From the NCBI GenBank assembly GCA_002477945.1, contig DLLF01000036.1:108038-172037 (forward strand): a stretch of 64,000 bases of DNA, read 5' to 3'. Made by a program: the position numbers and the translations under genes. This document shows positions 9,813 to 18,600 of the stretch, piece after piece; the first letter of the stretch is position 1, and the number at the start of each line of letters is the position of its first letter. The stretch is from Bacteroidales bacterium UBA7569. GTDB taxonomy: Bacteria; Bacteroidota; Bacteroidia; Bacteroidales; Paludibacteraceae. Below the pieces are notes generated by a model. It saw nothing but the letters and a program-made list of their open reading frames with translations. It was not told the origin of the DNA and searched no databases.

Positions 9813-9866
9813 CCGTCCCATTAGTCCCATTCGTCTAATTAGTCTCATCCGCCCTATGAGTCAAAG
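9813..9866 (+). repeat. 9-bp tandem repeat, copy 1
   Basis: Six 9-mers: CCGTCCCAT, TAGTCCCAT, TCGTCTAAT, TAGTCTCAT, CCGCCCTAT and a diverged GAGTCAAAG. It begins two bases after the topB stop and lies in the convergent gap between topB and the BY-kinase gene. Confidence 0.8.
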
Positions 9867-9874
9867 CCCCCCAT

Positions 9875-9910
9875 AGAACGTATAGATCCCCTCGAACGTC
9901 TATAATCAGA
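9875..9910 (+). repeat. Second 9-bp repeat (GAACGTCT type), copy 1
   Basis: Four 9-mers: AGAACGTAT, AGATCCCCT, CGAACGTCT, ATAATCAGA. The 16 bases GAACGTCTATAATCAG (9894-9909) recur exactly at 23321-23336, again just after the other 9-bp repeat, so the two form a cassette. Confidence 0.7.
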
Positions 9911-9954
9911 GTAAAATCCGCATATCAGTGCAGGTCACTTTCTGCCGGTTGTTC

Positions 9955-12258
9955 CTACACCCCGTATCCGTAGCCTGCGCCCGCCGCTTTCACACCGTTC
10001 AGTACACACATCATATCGGGAAGCCTGTGTTCCTCATAAACGGAGTTGATGAAGTCCGCCATATCTCGAGTCGTGTAGTCGGCGCGAGATACATACAGGG
10101 TCATGTCGGCGATGTGCGCCAGTAGAAATGTATCGCTCACCATGGAAACAGGCGCCGAATCAATGAATATGTAGTCGTAATGAGTGCGTAAATATCCCAT
10201 TAACTCATCCAAACGGTTGCTCTGTAAAAGTTCGTTCGGATTAGGAGGAACGATGCCTGCCGGCACAACATCCAAGTTAGGGTGAATACCCGAGGCGAAA
10301 ATGGTGTCTTCTGCTCTGCAGCCCTCCTCCGCCAAATAAGATGTCAGACAGCCTTTCTGCGAAAGACCTGAGTATTGCGCTAACGCCGGCTTCCGGAGGT
10401 CTAATCCCACTAAGGCTACACGCTTGCCTGTCTGGGCAAACGAAAGAGCCGTGTTCAGAGCAATATACGACTTTCCTTCGCCGTCAATGCTGGAAGTGAC
10501 AAGTATAACCTCACCTTCCGTCTTGTCCTTGTCGTGACGCATAAAGCGTATGTTGCTGCGGAGCAGACGGAATAGTTCGGCTGCCGTGCTGTTGGAGTTC
10601 TCGGTCATGGCAATGGGCTGCTTGTCTTTGTCGAGAGCCAACTGACCGATGAAGGGGGCTTTCACAAGTTTCTGATACTCTCTGCTCCCTCTGATCTTGT
10701 TGTCCAGCAGTTTCCATATCTCTATGATTCCGACAGGAATACAGCAACCCAAAATGAGAGCCAGAAGAAGAACAATCTTTTTCCTCGGGGCAACAGCGTT
10801 GGTAGATGCTTGCGGACGGTCTATCACGCGGGCAGGCATAATGGTCGTTGCCAACGTCAAGGCGTTCTCCTCGCACTTTTGGGATAAGAAGATATAGACG
10901 TTTTGCTTTATCTCCTGTTGTCTGCGAAGGGCAATGTACGAACGTTCCTGCTCGGGTATCTCCTGAATACGTACATTGAATTGCTCCTGCTGGCGGATAA
11001 GGTCGTTCTTTCTGATGGTCAGTGTGTTGCGGACGGTCTCTATGCTTGCCAGCAGGTTCTTGCGCATCGCGGAAATCTGGGCGTCCAACTGCACTACCAT
11101 CGGGTTGCTTTCGGTGGCACTCCGCTCCATCTTCATTTGACGGAGCACCAGACTGTTGTAGGAGTTGGTCAACCCTGCCAGACCCTCATCTGCTATGCCC
11201 AGGTTGGAGGGAATAAGACTGTGCCGGTTCCTCTCTTCCGTCAGAAAATCACGTACGTACGCCGTCAGGTTCAGTTGGGTCTCGGTGCTTGCCAATGCTT
11301 TTTGGTAGTCACCTGCGCTTTCAAGGTAAATCTTGGCCTCCTCGCTCAAACTTGTTATGGAGTTCTCCCGCTTGTAATGCTCCACTGCCAACTCCACGGA
11401 GTCCAACTCGTGCGAGATAACTGCCAGACGCTCCTCTATGAAACCTTTCGTATTGGAGGCCGTCGTGTTCTTGTCAACGATGGCATCAAAGTTGTACAAC
11501 TCGGTCAAACGGCGGATCAGGCTGATGCTGCGTTGAGGCATATCCGTAATTGATGATACGCAAACCACATTCGATTCTTTCTTTACCTGTTTCACATTTA
11601 TGTTGGTACGGTAGATGTCCACCAAAACAGGCATAGGCATAGTCTTGATGTGTATCCTGTCACCCCTTTCCATAGGCATGTTTTCGTGCAACTCTATCCT
11701 GCCTATGCAGGTCTCTATCGGATCATTGAGCGAAAGCAATGCGTGTTTGCTCTTGAGGTGCTTCCGCCCTATTTGCATATCCACCGTCAACTTGTAACCG
11801 TGTTTTATGCGTTTCAGGTCCATCTTTACGATATGCGTCAAAGTGTCGCAAAAATGCTGAGGATACCTCACCACCACATCCTGATACGGATACTGACCAA
11901 CCCACCGCATTTTGTCCTTCTTCCGGTACTCTGTCTGCAGGTCAAGGTCTTTGATCGCCTGCTCCATCAGAGAACGTGAAGTGTATATCTCCAGTTCGTC
12001 AACAACCAGTTTGTTGCTCCCCATTCCCACCATCTGCAGTACGTTCGATTCTATCGACATATTTTCCTCGCCTGTATTTCGGATGGCAAATTTGGACGTC
12101 ACGTCGAACGATGGGGTGGTGGTCAATATATACAATACCGCTCCGCCTGCGCATAGCACGATGGATAGCAGAAACCAGTACCATTTTTTCAGATAACCGA
12201 GAAGAAGTTCACGTATGTTGATTTCGTTTTGAGTATTTGTTTGTTGAGAAGTAGGCAT
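9955..12258 (-). CDS. Wzz-type chain-length regulator fused to BY-family tyrosine kinase
   Basis: Inner-membrane protein controlling capsule or exopolysaccharide polymerisation and export. The 767 residues have a cytoplasmic N-terminus, TM1 (WYWFLLSIVLCAGGAVLYI, about 26-45), a long periplasmic coiled-coil region, TM2 (IVLLLALILGCCIPVGII, about 488-506) and a C-terminal kinase domain. That domain has Walker A (SSIDGEGKS), Walker A' (VALVGLDLRKP) and Walker B (YIFIDSAP). In most relatives Walker A' reads D-x-D-x-R; here the first Asp is Gly. The tyrosine tail is short (GAGYGYGV). It starts 14 bp after the export lipoprotein stop, in the same operon as tyrS. No glycosyltransferases are nearby. 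Confidence 0.92.
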   Translation of the reverse strand: MPTSQQTNTQNEINIRELLLGYLKKWYWFLLSIVLCAGGAVLYILTTTPSFDVTSKFAIRNTGEENMSIESNVLQMVGMGSNKLVVDELEIYTSRSLMEQAIKDLDLQTEYRKKDKMRWVGQYPYQDVVVRYPQHFCDTLTHIVKMDLKRIKHGYKLTVDMQIGRKHLKSKHALLSLNDPIETCIGRIELHENMPMERGDRIHIKTMPMPVLVDIYRTNINVKQVKKESNVVCVSSITDMPQRSISLIRRLTELYNFDAIVDKNTTASNTKGFIEERLAVISHELDSVELAVEHYKRENSITSLSEEAKIYLESAGDYQKALASTETQLNLTAYVRDFLTEERNRHSLIPSNLGIADEGLAGLTNSYNSLVLRQMKMERSATESNPMVVQLDAQISAMRKNLLASIETVRNTLTIRKNDLIRQQEQFNVRIQEIPEQERSYIALRRQQEIKQNVYIFLSQKCEENALTLATTIMPARVIDRPQASTNAVAPRKKIVLLLALILGCCIPVGIIEIWKLLDNKIRGSREYQKLVKAPFIGQLALDKDKQPIAMTENSNSTAAELFRLLRSNIRFMRHDKDKTEGEVILVTSSIDGEGKSYIALNTALSFAQTGKRVALVGLDLRKPALAQYSGLSQKGCLTSYLAEEGCRAEDTIFASGIHPNLDVVPAGIVPPNPNELLQSNRLDELMGYLRTHYDYIFIDSAPVSMVSDTFLLAHIADMTLYVSRADYTTRDMADFINSVYEEHRLPDMMCVLNGVKAAGAGYGYGV

Positions 12259-12272
12259 AACGGTATGCTGTC

Positions 12273-13073
12273 TTATTCTTTGAGTGATACAACCGATACT
12301 ATCACTGTGGCAAGGGAACCAAGCGTAGTAACCATGGAAAGATAGAGGGAAATGTTCTGCGAATTGAGGGCGCGGACACTGTTTGGCTCCACATACAACA
12401 CGTCGTTCTGCTGCAAATAAAAGTAGGGCGACGAGAACAAATTGGCATCGTTCAGGTTGATGCGGGCGAACTCCAACTTCCCGTTGTTCTCGCGGGTCAA
12501 CAGCATATTCTCACGCTTCCCGTAGGGAGTCAGGTCGCCGGCTTTTGCCAATGCGTCCAATATCGAGATTCGTTCCGTACTTACTCCGTATTGCCCGGGA
12601 CGGTTCACCTCCCCCATAACGGTTACCATAAAGTTCATGAAACGGATGTTGACGATGGGGTCACGGAGCGACACGCTGATTTTGTCTGTCAGTAACCGGA
12701 CTGCCTCACTCTTGCTCATGCCCGCTATATGGATTTTCCCCAATACGGGGAACTGTATATCACCGTCCTTGTCCACTATGTACGATTGCTGTGTGGGAGT
12801 CGTCTGCGCCAAATCCGAAGAAGGCGCAATGTAACTCGTCACGGGCAGATTGAACGGGGCTGCCGCATCTGCGTCAAGAGCGTTTACGGTAATGAACAAC
12901 TGATCCCCCACATGAATCACAGGCTCACTGACTTTTGTCCGCTGCATATTGATCGAATCAACCGGCACTTCGTCTAAATTGTGGAAATAAGCCAACTTCT
13001 GTTGCGTCACGCAAGACGAAAGCGAAGCAACCGAAAGCAGCAGCAACAAGACTCTTTTGATACGTATTGTCAT
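12273..13073 (-). CDS. Polysaccharide export outer-membrane lipoprotein (Wza-like)
   Basis: Forms or gates the outer-membrane exit channel for polysaccharide. The 266 residues start MTIRIKRVLLLLLSVASLSSC, a lipoprotein signal with the Cys after LSS. A Poly_export segment follows (HVGDQLFITVNALD, VDKDGDIQFPVLGKI), then an SLBB-like segment (VTVMGEVNRPGQYGV, ISILDALAKAGDLTPYGKRENMLL), and a C-terminal hydrophobic segment (ISLYLSMVTTLGSLATVIVSVV). ATG at 13073 is preferred to an in-frame codon at 13091, which would overlap tyrS. The gap to tyrS is 7 bp and to the BY-kinase gene 14 bp. Confidence 0.92.
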   Translation of the reverse strand: MTIRIKRVLLLLLSVASLSSCVTQQKLAYFHNLDEVPVDSINMQRTKVSEPVIHVGDQLFITVNALDADAAAPFNLPVTSYIAPSSDLAQTTPTQQSYIVDKDGDIQFPVLGKIHIAGMSKSEAVRLLTDKISVSLRDPIVNIRFMNFMVTVMGEVNRPGQYGVSTERISILDALAKAGDLTPYGKRENMLLTRENNGKLEFARINLNDANLFSSPYFYLQQNDVLYVEPNSVRALNSQNISLYLSMVTTLGSLATVIVSVVSLKE

Positions 13074-13080
13074 GGTTCTG

Positions 13081-14373
13081 TTAGTCTGCAATTACCAGAA
13101 AATAATCTTTCTTGCCTTTCTGCACGAGGACATATTTTCCCTGCAAAAGTCTCTCTGTGCTGATCACTGCATTCGGGTCGGTCACTTTTTCCTTGTTGAT
13201 GGACAGACCGTTGCCCTGTATCATCTTCCTTGCCTCTCCCTTGCTCGGGAATACGTCGGTCTCTACTGCCAGAAAATCCAACACGGGAACGCCTTCTTCC
13301 AATCGGCTCCTTCCTATGTGGCGTTGGGGAACACCGTCAAAAACCTGCAACAGAATGTCTTCAGGAATACTGCGCAACCTGTCGGCTGTGGCTTTCCCGA
13401 ACAATATCTCGCTCGCGTCAACGGCGGCTTGATAATCCTCTTCCGAGTGAACCATGCAGGTAACTTCCTTGGCGAGCCTCTTCTGCAGCAGACGCAGATG
13501 AGGAGCCTGCTGATGTTCTGCCACGAGGGCTTCTATCTCCTCGCGTTCCAAAGAGGTGAATATCTTGATGTAACGCTCTGCATCGCTGTCACTCACATTG
13601 AGCCAGAACTGATAGAACTTGTAAGGCGAAGTGTACCTTCTGTCAAGCCAGATGTTGCCGCTCTCCGTCTTGCCGAACTTGCCGCCGTCTGCTTTGGTGA
13701 TCAGCGGGCAGGTAAGAGCAAATGCATCACCGCCGCCCATTCGGCGGATAAGTTCCGTACCGGTGGTGATATTGCCCCATTGGTCGCTCCCGCCCATCTG
13801 CAACTTGCAGTCCTTGTGCTTGTTCAGATAAACATAATCATACCCCTGCAGCAACTGGTAGGTGAACTCCGTGAACGACATTCCCTGCGAGTACTCTCCG
13901 TTGAAACGTTTCTTCACCGAGTCTTTCGCCATCATGTAGTTGACGGTTATCAGTTTCCCGATGTCTCTCGCAAAATCAAGGAACTTGTAGTCTTTCATCC
14001 AGTCGTAGTTGTTCACCAACTCCGCGGCATTCTCTCCGTGGCCGAAGTCAAGAAACTTCTCCAACTGTTTCTGTATGCACGCTTGGTTATGGCGCAATGT
14101 CTCCTCGTCAAGCAGGTTGCGTTCCGCCGATTTTCCGCTCGGGTCGCCGATCATACCCGTAGCACCTCCTATCAACGCTATGGGCTTGTGTCCGCAACGC
14201 TGGAAATGCCGCAGCATCATGATGCCGCACAAATGTCCTATGTGCAGCGAATCGGCTGTCGGATCTATGCCCACATAAGCAGTCGTCGGCTCTTTCATCA
14301 ACTGCTCTTCTGTGCCGGGCATGATATCCTGGAGCATTCCGCGCCATCTCAGTTCTTCTACAAAATTCTTCAT
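13081..14373 (-). CDS. tyrS: Tyrosine-tRNA ligase
   Basis: Charges tRNA-Tyr in the cytoplasm. The 430 residues contain the class I signatures HIGH (residues 44-47) and KFGKT (232-236, the KMSKS-type loop), the tyrosine-pocket motifs GIDPTADSLH and GGSDQWGN, and a C-terminal S4-like RNA-binding domain (SKGEARKMIQGNGLSINKEK). The length is normal. A complete promoter precedes it (TTG, 20 bp, TATCTTTG). It is the first gene of a tight three-gene run with the polysaccharide export genes, which may therefore be read from the tyrS promoter. Confidence 0.97.
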   Translation of the reverse strand: MKNFVEELRWRGMLQDIMPGTEEQLMKEPTTAYVGIDPTADSLHIGHLCGIMMLRHFQRCGHKPIALIGGATGMIGDPSGKSAERNLLDEETLRHNQACIQKQLEKFLDFGHGENAAELVNNYDWMKDYKFLDFARDIGKLITVNYMMAKDSVKKRFNGEYSQGMSFTEFTYQLLQGYDYVYLNKHKDCKLQMGGSDQWGNITTGTELIRRMGGGDAFALTCPLITKADGGKFGKTESGNIWLDRRYTSPYKFYQFWLNVSDSDAERYIKIFTSLEREEIEALVAEHQQAPHLRLLQKRLAKEVTCMVHSEEDYQAAVDASEILFGKATADRLRSIPEDILLQVFDGVPQRHIGRSRLEEGVPVLDFLAVETDVFPSKGEARKMIQGNGLSINKEKVTDPNAVISTERLLQGKYVLVQKGKKDYFLVIAD

Positions 14374-14439
14374 CTGACCTTATTTCGCATTTATATCAAA
14401 CAATAGACTTCCTTGATCGGGGCAATCCCCTTCAGCCTG

Positions 14440-14470
14440 CAAAGATACAACAAAATATCCACTGTCCCAA
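14440..14470 (-). promoter_or_regulatory. tyrS promoter
   Basis: On the minus strand: TTG (14470-14468), a 20-bp spacer, and TATCTTTG (14447-14440), an exact match to the Bacteroidota consensus. It lies 67-97 bp upstream of the tyrS ATG, leaving a leader of roughly 60 nt. Confidence 0.85.
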
Positions 14471-14608
14471 ATCCCTCTCAGTGTACTGCTCCGATAAAAG
14501 CAAATCTCCGAATAAAGAAAGCATGTCGGCTTCCTGTCGTTAGCCTTGTCTTTCCTGCTGTCTTCCCTGCAAAATCGTACAGGGTAAATTGTCCAATCGT
14601 AAATACAA

Positions 14609-14674
14609 CGACCCCTCAAGCCGACCTCAACGACCCCTCAACGAGACATGAAGCAGACCTTGATGAAACATCAA
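14609..14674 (+). repeat. 11-bp tandem repeat, six units
   Basis: Units: CGACCCCTCAA, GCCGACCTCAA, CGACCCCTCAA, CGAGACATGAA, GCAGACCTTGA, TGAAACATCAA. The register holds over 66 bp while the sequence decays toward the right, the longest example in the window. Confidence 0.85.
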
Positions 14675-14730
14675 TAAAAGGGCGATAACATGAAAATCGT
14701 ACATGGTAAATCGTCAAATCGTAAACACAA

Positions 14731-14752
14731 CGACCCCTCAATGGGAAGTCAA
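14731..14752 (+). repeat. 11-bp repeat, two units
   Basis: CGACCCCTCAA followed by a diverged TGGGAAGTCAA, embedded in AATCGTA-rich sequence. Confidence 0.65.
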
Positions 14753-14778
14753 ATCGTAAACGGGTTATTGTCCCTTAT

Positions 14779-14797
14779 CGGGCGATATTATCGCCCG
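14779..14797. repeat. Perfect 8-bp hairpin
   Basis: CGGGCGAT, loop ATT, ATCGCCCG. It has no T-run on either side and borders the 9-bp repeat, so it is more like a repeat boundary than a terminator. Confidence 0.6.
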
Positions 14798-14849
14798 CCC
14801 CATTCGCTCGATCTGTCTAATTGGTTCAATTCCCCCCTATCCGCCCCAT
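14795..14849 (+). repeat. 9-bp tandem repeat, copy 2
   Basis: CCGCCCCAT, TCGCTCGAT, CTGTCTAAT, TGGTTCAAT, a 10-base unit, CCGCCCCAT. Same family and orientation as 9813-9866. Confidence 0.6.
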
Positions 14850-14904
14850 CTCCCACCATGTAAAGCGGATTTTCATCTTTTGGTGAAGATTTTGCAATAT
14901 AGTG

Positions 14905-14935
14905 TTGTCAGTTCCATAATAATTGCATACCTTTG
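14905..14935 (+). promoter_or_regulatory. Orphan consensus promoter
   Basis: TTG (14905-14907), exactly 20 bp, TACCTTTG (14928-14935). The next recognised gene starts 665 bp downstream. It could drive a long leader for that gene, a small ORF at 15082 or a non-coding RNA. Confidence 0.65.
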
Positions 14936-14984
14936 TGGCGAATTGTTGGGGTGTAGAAGGTCTGCGTTGGGGAAGTGGACCAAG

Positions 14985-15033
14985 TAGAGGGTAGAGGGTA
15001 GAGGATAGAGGATAGAGGGTAGAGGGTAGAGGG
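14985..15033 (+). repeat. Heptamer tandem repeat, seven copies
   Basis: Seven consecutive copies of TAGAGGR (GGGAAGG pattern in the last base of each unit). It lies about 50 bp downstream of the orphan promoter, inside the predicted transcript. Copy number in such arrays often varies by slippage. Confidence 0.9.
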
Positions 15034-15081
15034 GACTGTCGTGGTTGCGTGATTAGAATGTAGCACTTGTAGCAAAACAAT

Positions 15082-15198
15082 ATGTATATGGTTCAACAAT
15101 GGATACAGAGACTGCTGGAGAGGACGAATGCTCTCAGGCGGTCTTTCGTCTTTTCCGCTCATGGTGAACCTTTGCAGCGGGTGAGGTCCCTCTCTTGA
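15082..15198 (+). CDS. Possible 38-residue small ORF, unrecognised
   Basis: ATG at 15082 (alternative 15088) opens 38 codons with a basic, amphipathic product beginning MYMVQQWIQRLLERTNALRR. It is the first reasonable start downstream of the orphan promoter. No family is recognised, there is no clear ribosome binding site, and the segment may equally be structured RNA (GAGAGGAC at 15116 can pair with GTCCCTCTC near 15186). Confidence 0.2.
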   Translation: MYMVQQWIQRLLERTNALRRSFVFSAHGEPLQRVRSLS

Positions 15199-15204
15199 GC
15201 CGGA

Positions 15205-15286
15205 CAAGGTTGTCAAAGGTAGGGTCTCTGCCCATGATATGCTGCAAAAACGAGGTCTTTGAAGTACTGGTATGATGACAACCTTG
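15205..15286. repeat. Long-range perfect 11-bp inverted repeat
   Basis: CAAGGTTGTCA (15205-15215) and TGACAACCTTG (15276-15286) are exact reverse complements enclosing 60 bp, which includes a small GGG/CCC hairpin. No T-run follows. It could close an RNA domain downstream of the orphan promoter. Confidence 0.55.
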
Positions 15287-15316
15287 CTCTAACTCCCAAC
15301 CTCTATCTGTCCGAAT

Positions 15317-15360
15317 TAGCCCTATTAGTCTCATTAGTCCCATTGCCCCATTAGTCCTAT
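15317..15360 (+). repeat. 9-bp tandem repeat, copy 3
   Basis: TAGCCCTAT, TAGTCTCAT, TAGTCCCAT, an 8-base TGCCCCAT and TAGTCCTAT. Same family and orientation as the other three sites. Confidence 0.75.
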
Positions 15361-15439
15361 AGTACTCGTCGGTGGTATTAAAACTATGCATATCAGTGGG
15401 TCGGTTTCTTTTGCATCGTGTCGCTACGTCCTCTCTTTG

Positions 15440-15455
15440 CCCCCTCTTGAGGGGG
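15440..15455. repeat. CCCCCTC/GAGGGGG hairpin, copy 1
   Basis: CCCCCTC, loop TT, GAGGGGG. The same stem recurs at 27020-27036. Such C-rich hairpins are scattered through Bacteroidota intergenic DNA; no T-run follows here. Confidence 0.55.
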
Positions 15456-15600
15456 TGGGGAGTTTGTTCATCCTTTGGAGGGGTCGGGGAGGTCTTCCCT
15501 CTCTTTGTCCGCCTGTCATCATATCCGTCCTTCTGTCTCCTCTTGTTTGATTGCTGAAGCCGCAAGCATTACAATATAGTAAACTAAAAACACCAACATA

Positions 15601-18600
15601 ATGAAACAATTTAGACTACTTTTCACCATCCTCACCCTACTGGCAGTAGGGAGTATGAATACTTGGGCGGAGACTCTGACTATATCCGGAGCCTCGTCCG
15701 GACATAATGCCCCATGGAGCACTTCTTATGAAAATGGAAATGGTACTTCCATAACAAGCGGAGGTTCATCCATTGGCATAACATATACGAATACAGCACG
15801 TATGTCAACAGCCATACAAATCAAAAAAGGAGCCTCCAATGGTTTCTATAGTACTACCTTCCCTGCTAATAGCGTCATTACAAGTATAGCCATTACTTCA
15901 AAGACAAATAGTGTAACACTATACATTAGCAAAGATGGAAAAAGTTGGGGAACAGGCGCAACTATCAATAAAACAACCACTAAGACATATACTGCCGCTG
16001 ATGGTTACTTGTATTTCAAAGTTAATGCAACTTCTTCATATGCACAGATAACATCTATAGTCGTTACCTACGAGGCTGCTGCAACCTGCACCACACCGAT
16101 GTTTACGATAGCCGACAAGACTATTTCGCTGTCTGAAGCCTCAACGGCAGACTATGATATGTCCACCAACCTAACCATCAACAAAGGCGGTTCTACTGGC
16201 GCAATTACGTACGCTTGCGATGATGAAAAGGTAATTATAGAGGGAAATACTTTCTATGCAGAAACAGCCGGCACCTACACTATCAATGCTACTATGGCGG
16301 CAGACGCTACCTACTGCGAAGCCACCACATCATTCACTATGACCGTTCAGTCTGCACCTTGTACCGCTTTAACAACACCCACCGGACTGAACACATCCAA
16401 TATCACGGCTACCACTGCAGACCTGTCGTGGACGGCAGTTCCCAACGCTACAGAATACAAAATCACGTATGGCGATGCAGAGAACCCCGGAACAAAGCAG
16501 GCAACCGCCACCGGTACTACCTATACACTCACTAACCTCACACCCCAAACGGGCTATATCTGGGCAGTGAAAGCCATAGGCGACGGGGCTACCTACTGCG
16601 ACAGCGAAGACAGCCAATCAGGCGACTTCACCACTGCTGCCCCACCCCAATACACCATCACTTGGTCAGTGAATGGCACTACTACCACTACGCAAGTTAC
16701 CGAGGGTGATGCGATTGGTACATTGCCTGCAGACCCGTCCGCACCGAGTGGCTGTTCGGACAAAGTGTTTGTAGGTTGGACTATCACCAATATCGGTGCA
16801 ACACCTACCAACGATAAGCCCGAATTCATCACTGCCAACACCATACCCACAGGCAACACCACCTACTATGCTGTATTTGCAACAAAAGCAAATACAAGCG
16901 GGAGTCAAGACATTGTATTTAATGTTGGGGATATTGCTGCAGAGAATAACTGGAATAATGGCACACAATACTCCAGTTATACCATTGCACCAATTACCAT
17001 TACGTATTCAGGTGGTGTCAATGATGGTAAGTATTATTCTGACGATTCTTGGCGCAGTTACAAAAACGGTAGTGTTGTGGTAAGTGGAAGTACTATTTCT
17101 GAAGTAATCTCGTCTCCAGAGAAGACCTTTACGAAGCAAACAGATGGAACATGGAAATATACAGGGACGGCAACAGTTAAATTTACTAAATTTACCATTA
17201 AAACTACGGCTGCTGGTTCCTCCTATACCGATTATATCACTGAATGTGTAGATTGTACCGCCCCTGCAGAAGCATTGGCACTGACCCTGTCGCAGAAGAC
17301 AGCCAACTTAGGTCAGGACGGCAACGCTGTAGTAACCTTTAGTACCACAGGAGGTAATGGTACAGCAGTTGCATACGCTGTTACACCCACTACAGGTGCA
17401 ACATTGAGCGGCACCACTATCACATTCACCCAAGAGGGTACATACACGCTGACTGCCTCGCAATCATATACAACGACCAATGGTACCACCTATTGCGGCG
17501 GAACAGACAGCAAGACCATTACCATTGCGCCCGCCGAGTACACGCTCACACTCAACGACCGCGGTAGCAAGAGTACGGCAGGCAACTGCTATGCAGGTGC
17601 GAAAGTACTGCAACCCGCAGACCCGACAGGCGTATGCACCGAACCTATCAACTATGTCTTCGACGGCTGGGCAACCGCCGAAGTGGCAGAAGGCAGCACT
17701 ACCTACACCAAAGTGTCATTCCCATATACCATGCCCAATGCCAACACCACCCTCTATGCGGTGTATAAGTACGTTGATGGAAACAGCGCAGAAACAGGAG
17801 CATCTCCTGTCTCTGCTGCTAGCATTGTAGATGGTGGTCAGTACTACATCACCGCTACTGCTAAAGACGGTAAAGCATATATGTTGAAAGCAGGTTCGTT
17901 TAGTGCCGGCAATTCCGGCGATAATACGGCAGTTTTTGATGCTGCAACCGTAACCTCAGACAAAGCATGGACTTTTGTCAAGAACACAGGCGGCGAAGGT
18001 TGGTTTGTAAAATATGGAGAGAATAAGTTAGGTACAACGAATGGCAATAATGAACTTTCCTGCTCTTCATCCAATACCGGCTTATGGACTTGCAATGCAA
18101 CAACATCAGGTAGTTCCACAGTCATACTGACTTATGCGTCTTATAGCCGTAAGTTAGCACTATACGCAAGCACTCCCAACTGGAGAACATATACCACTGC
18201 TAACGGTGCTCAAACCATCCAACTCTATAGCCCTGTCTCCTATCTTTACACCACCTCCCCCGTCTGCGGACCCTATGTGCGTATCACTTCGGGCAAAGAA
18301 CTCTATGTTACAGCCGGTAACGCAGGAGGAACCCGTAGTACCGTCCAAGTACAAGATACGGTCAAGTTCGAAGCGGGCAACCTGCAAGGGAGCAATGGTA
18401 ACGAGCCGAAAGTCAAGATTCCTGCTGCCGACATAACCTGCAATGGTGCTGCAACCACTAAAGTCACGGCTGCTCTTGAACAGACAGCCACGGATAATGG
18501 AGATGGAACTTATAGTATCAAGGGTACTGTCATTCTTACCTACAAACCTACAGACTTTGATGTCCGCGAGGACATCACGCTGCAACTCCGTGCCGAGTAC

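Larger units (their letters stand above)
14572..14760 (+). repeat. AATCGTA-rich interspersed repeat
   Basis: The motif AATCGTA occurs at 14573, 14595, 14695, 14718 and 14752 with variants such as TGGTAAATCGTC between. The copies surround two 11-bp repeat blocks. The same association recurs at 26203-26235 and more weakly at 45424-45440. Confidence 0.6.
14374..15600. other. 1.2 kb gene-poor, repeat-rich intergenic region
   Basis: Between the divergent tyrS and the 2242-residue gene. It holds the tyrS promoter, two 11-bp repeat sites, AATCGTA-rich stretches, a GC hairpin, two 9-bp repeat sites, an orphan plus-strand promoter, a heptamer array, an 11-bp inverted repeat and a CCCCCTC/GAGGGGG hairpin. 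Long antisense reading frames here are made largely of these repeats and look spurious. Confidence 0.7.

Noticed and set aside
13057..14406. 449-codon plus-strand frame antisense to tyrS
   Set aside because: It mirrors the tyrS coding sequence; the minus-strand product has all TyrS motifs and a promoter.
14871..14895. Terminator hairpin ATCTT/AAGAT upstream of the orphan promoter
   Set aside because: The stem has only 5 bp and no gene ends nearby on the plus strand.
15205..15286. Retron msr/msd (inverted repeat flanking a structured RNA)
   Set aside because: No reverse transcriptase gene is near, and the branching-G and msd features were not seen.
15134..15565. 143-codon minus-strand frame in the repeat-rich region
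   Set aside because: Made largely of the 9-bp repeat and C-rich hairpin read backwards; basic low-complexity product with no promoter.
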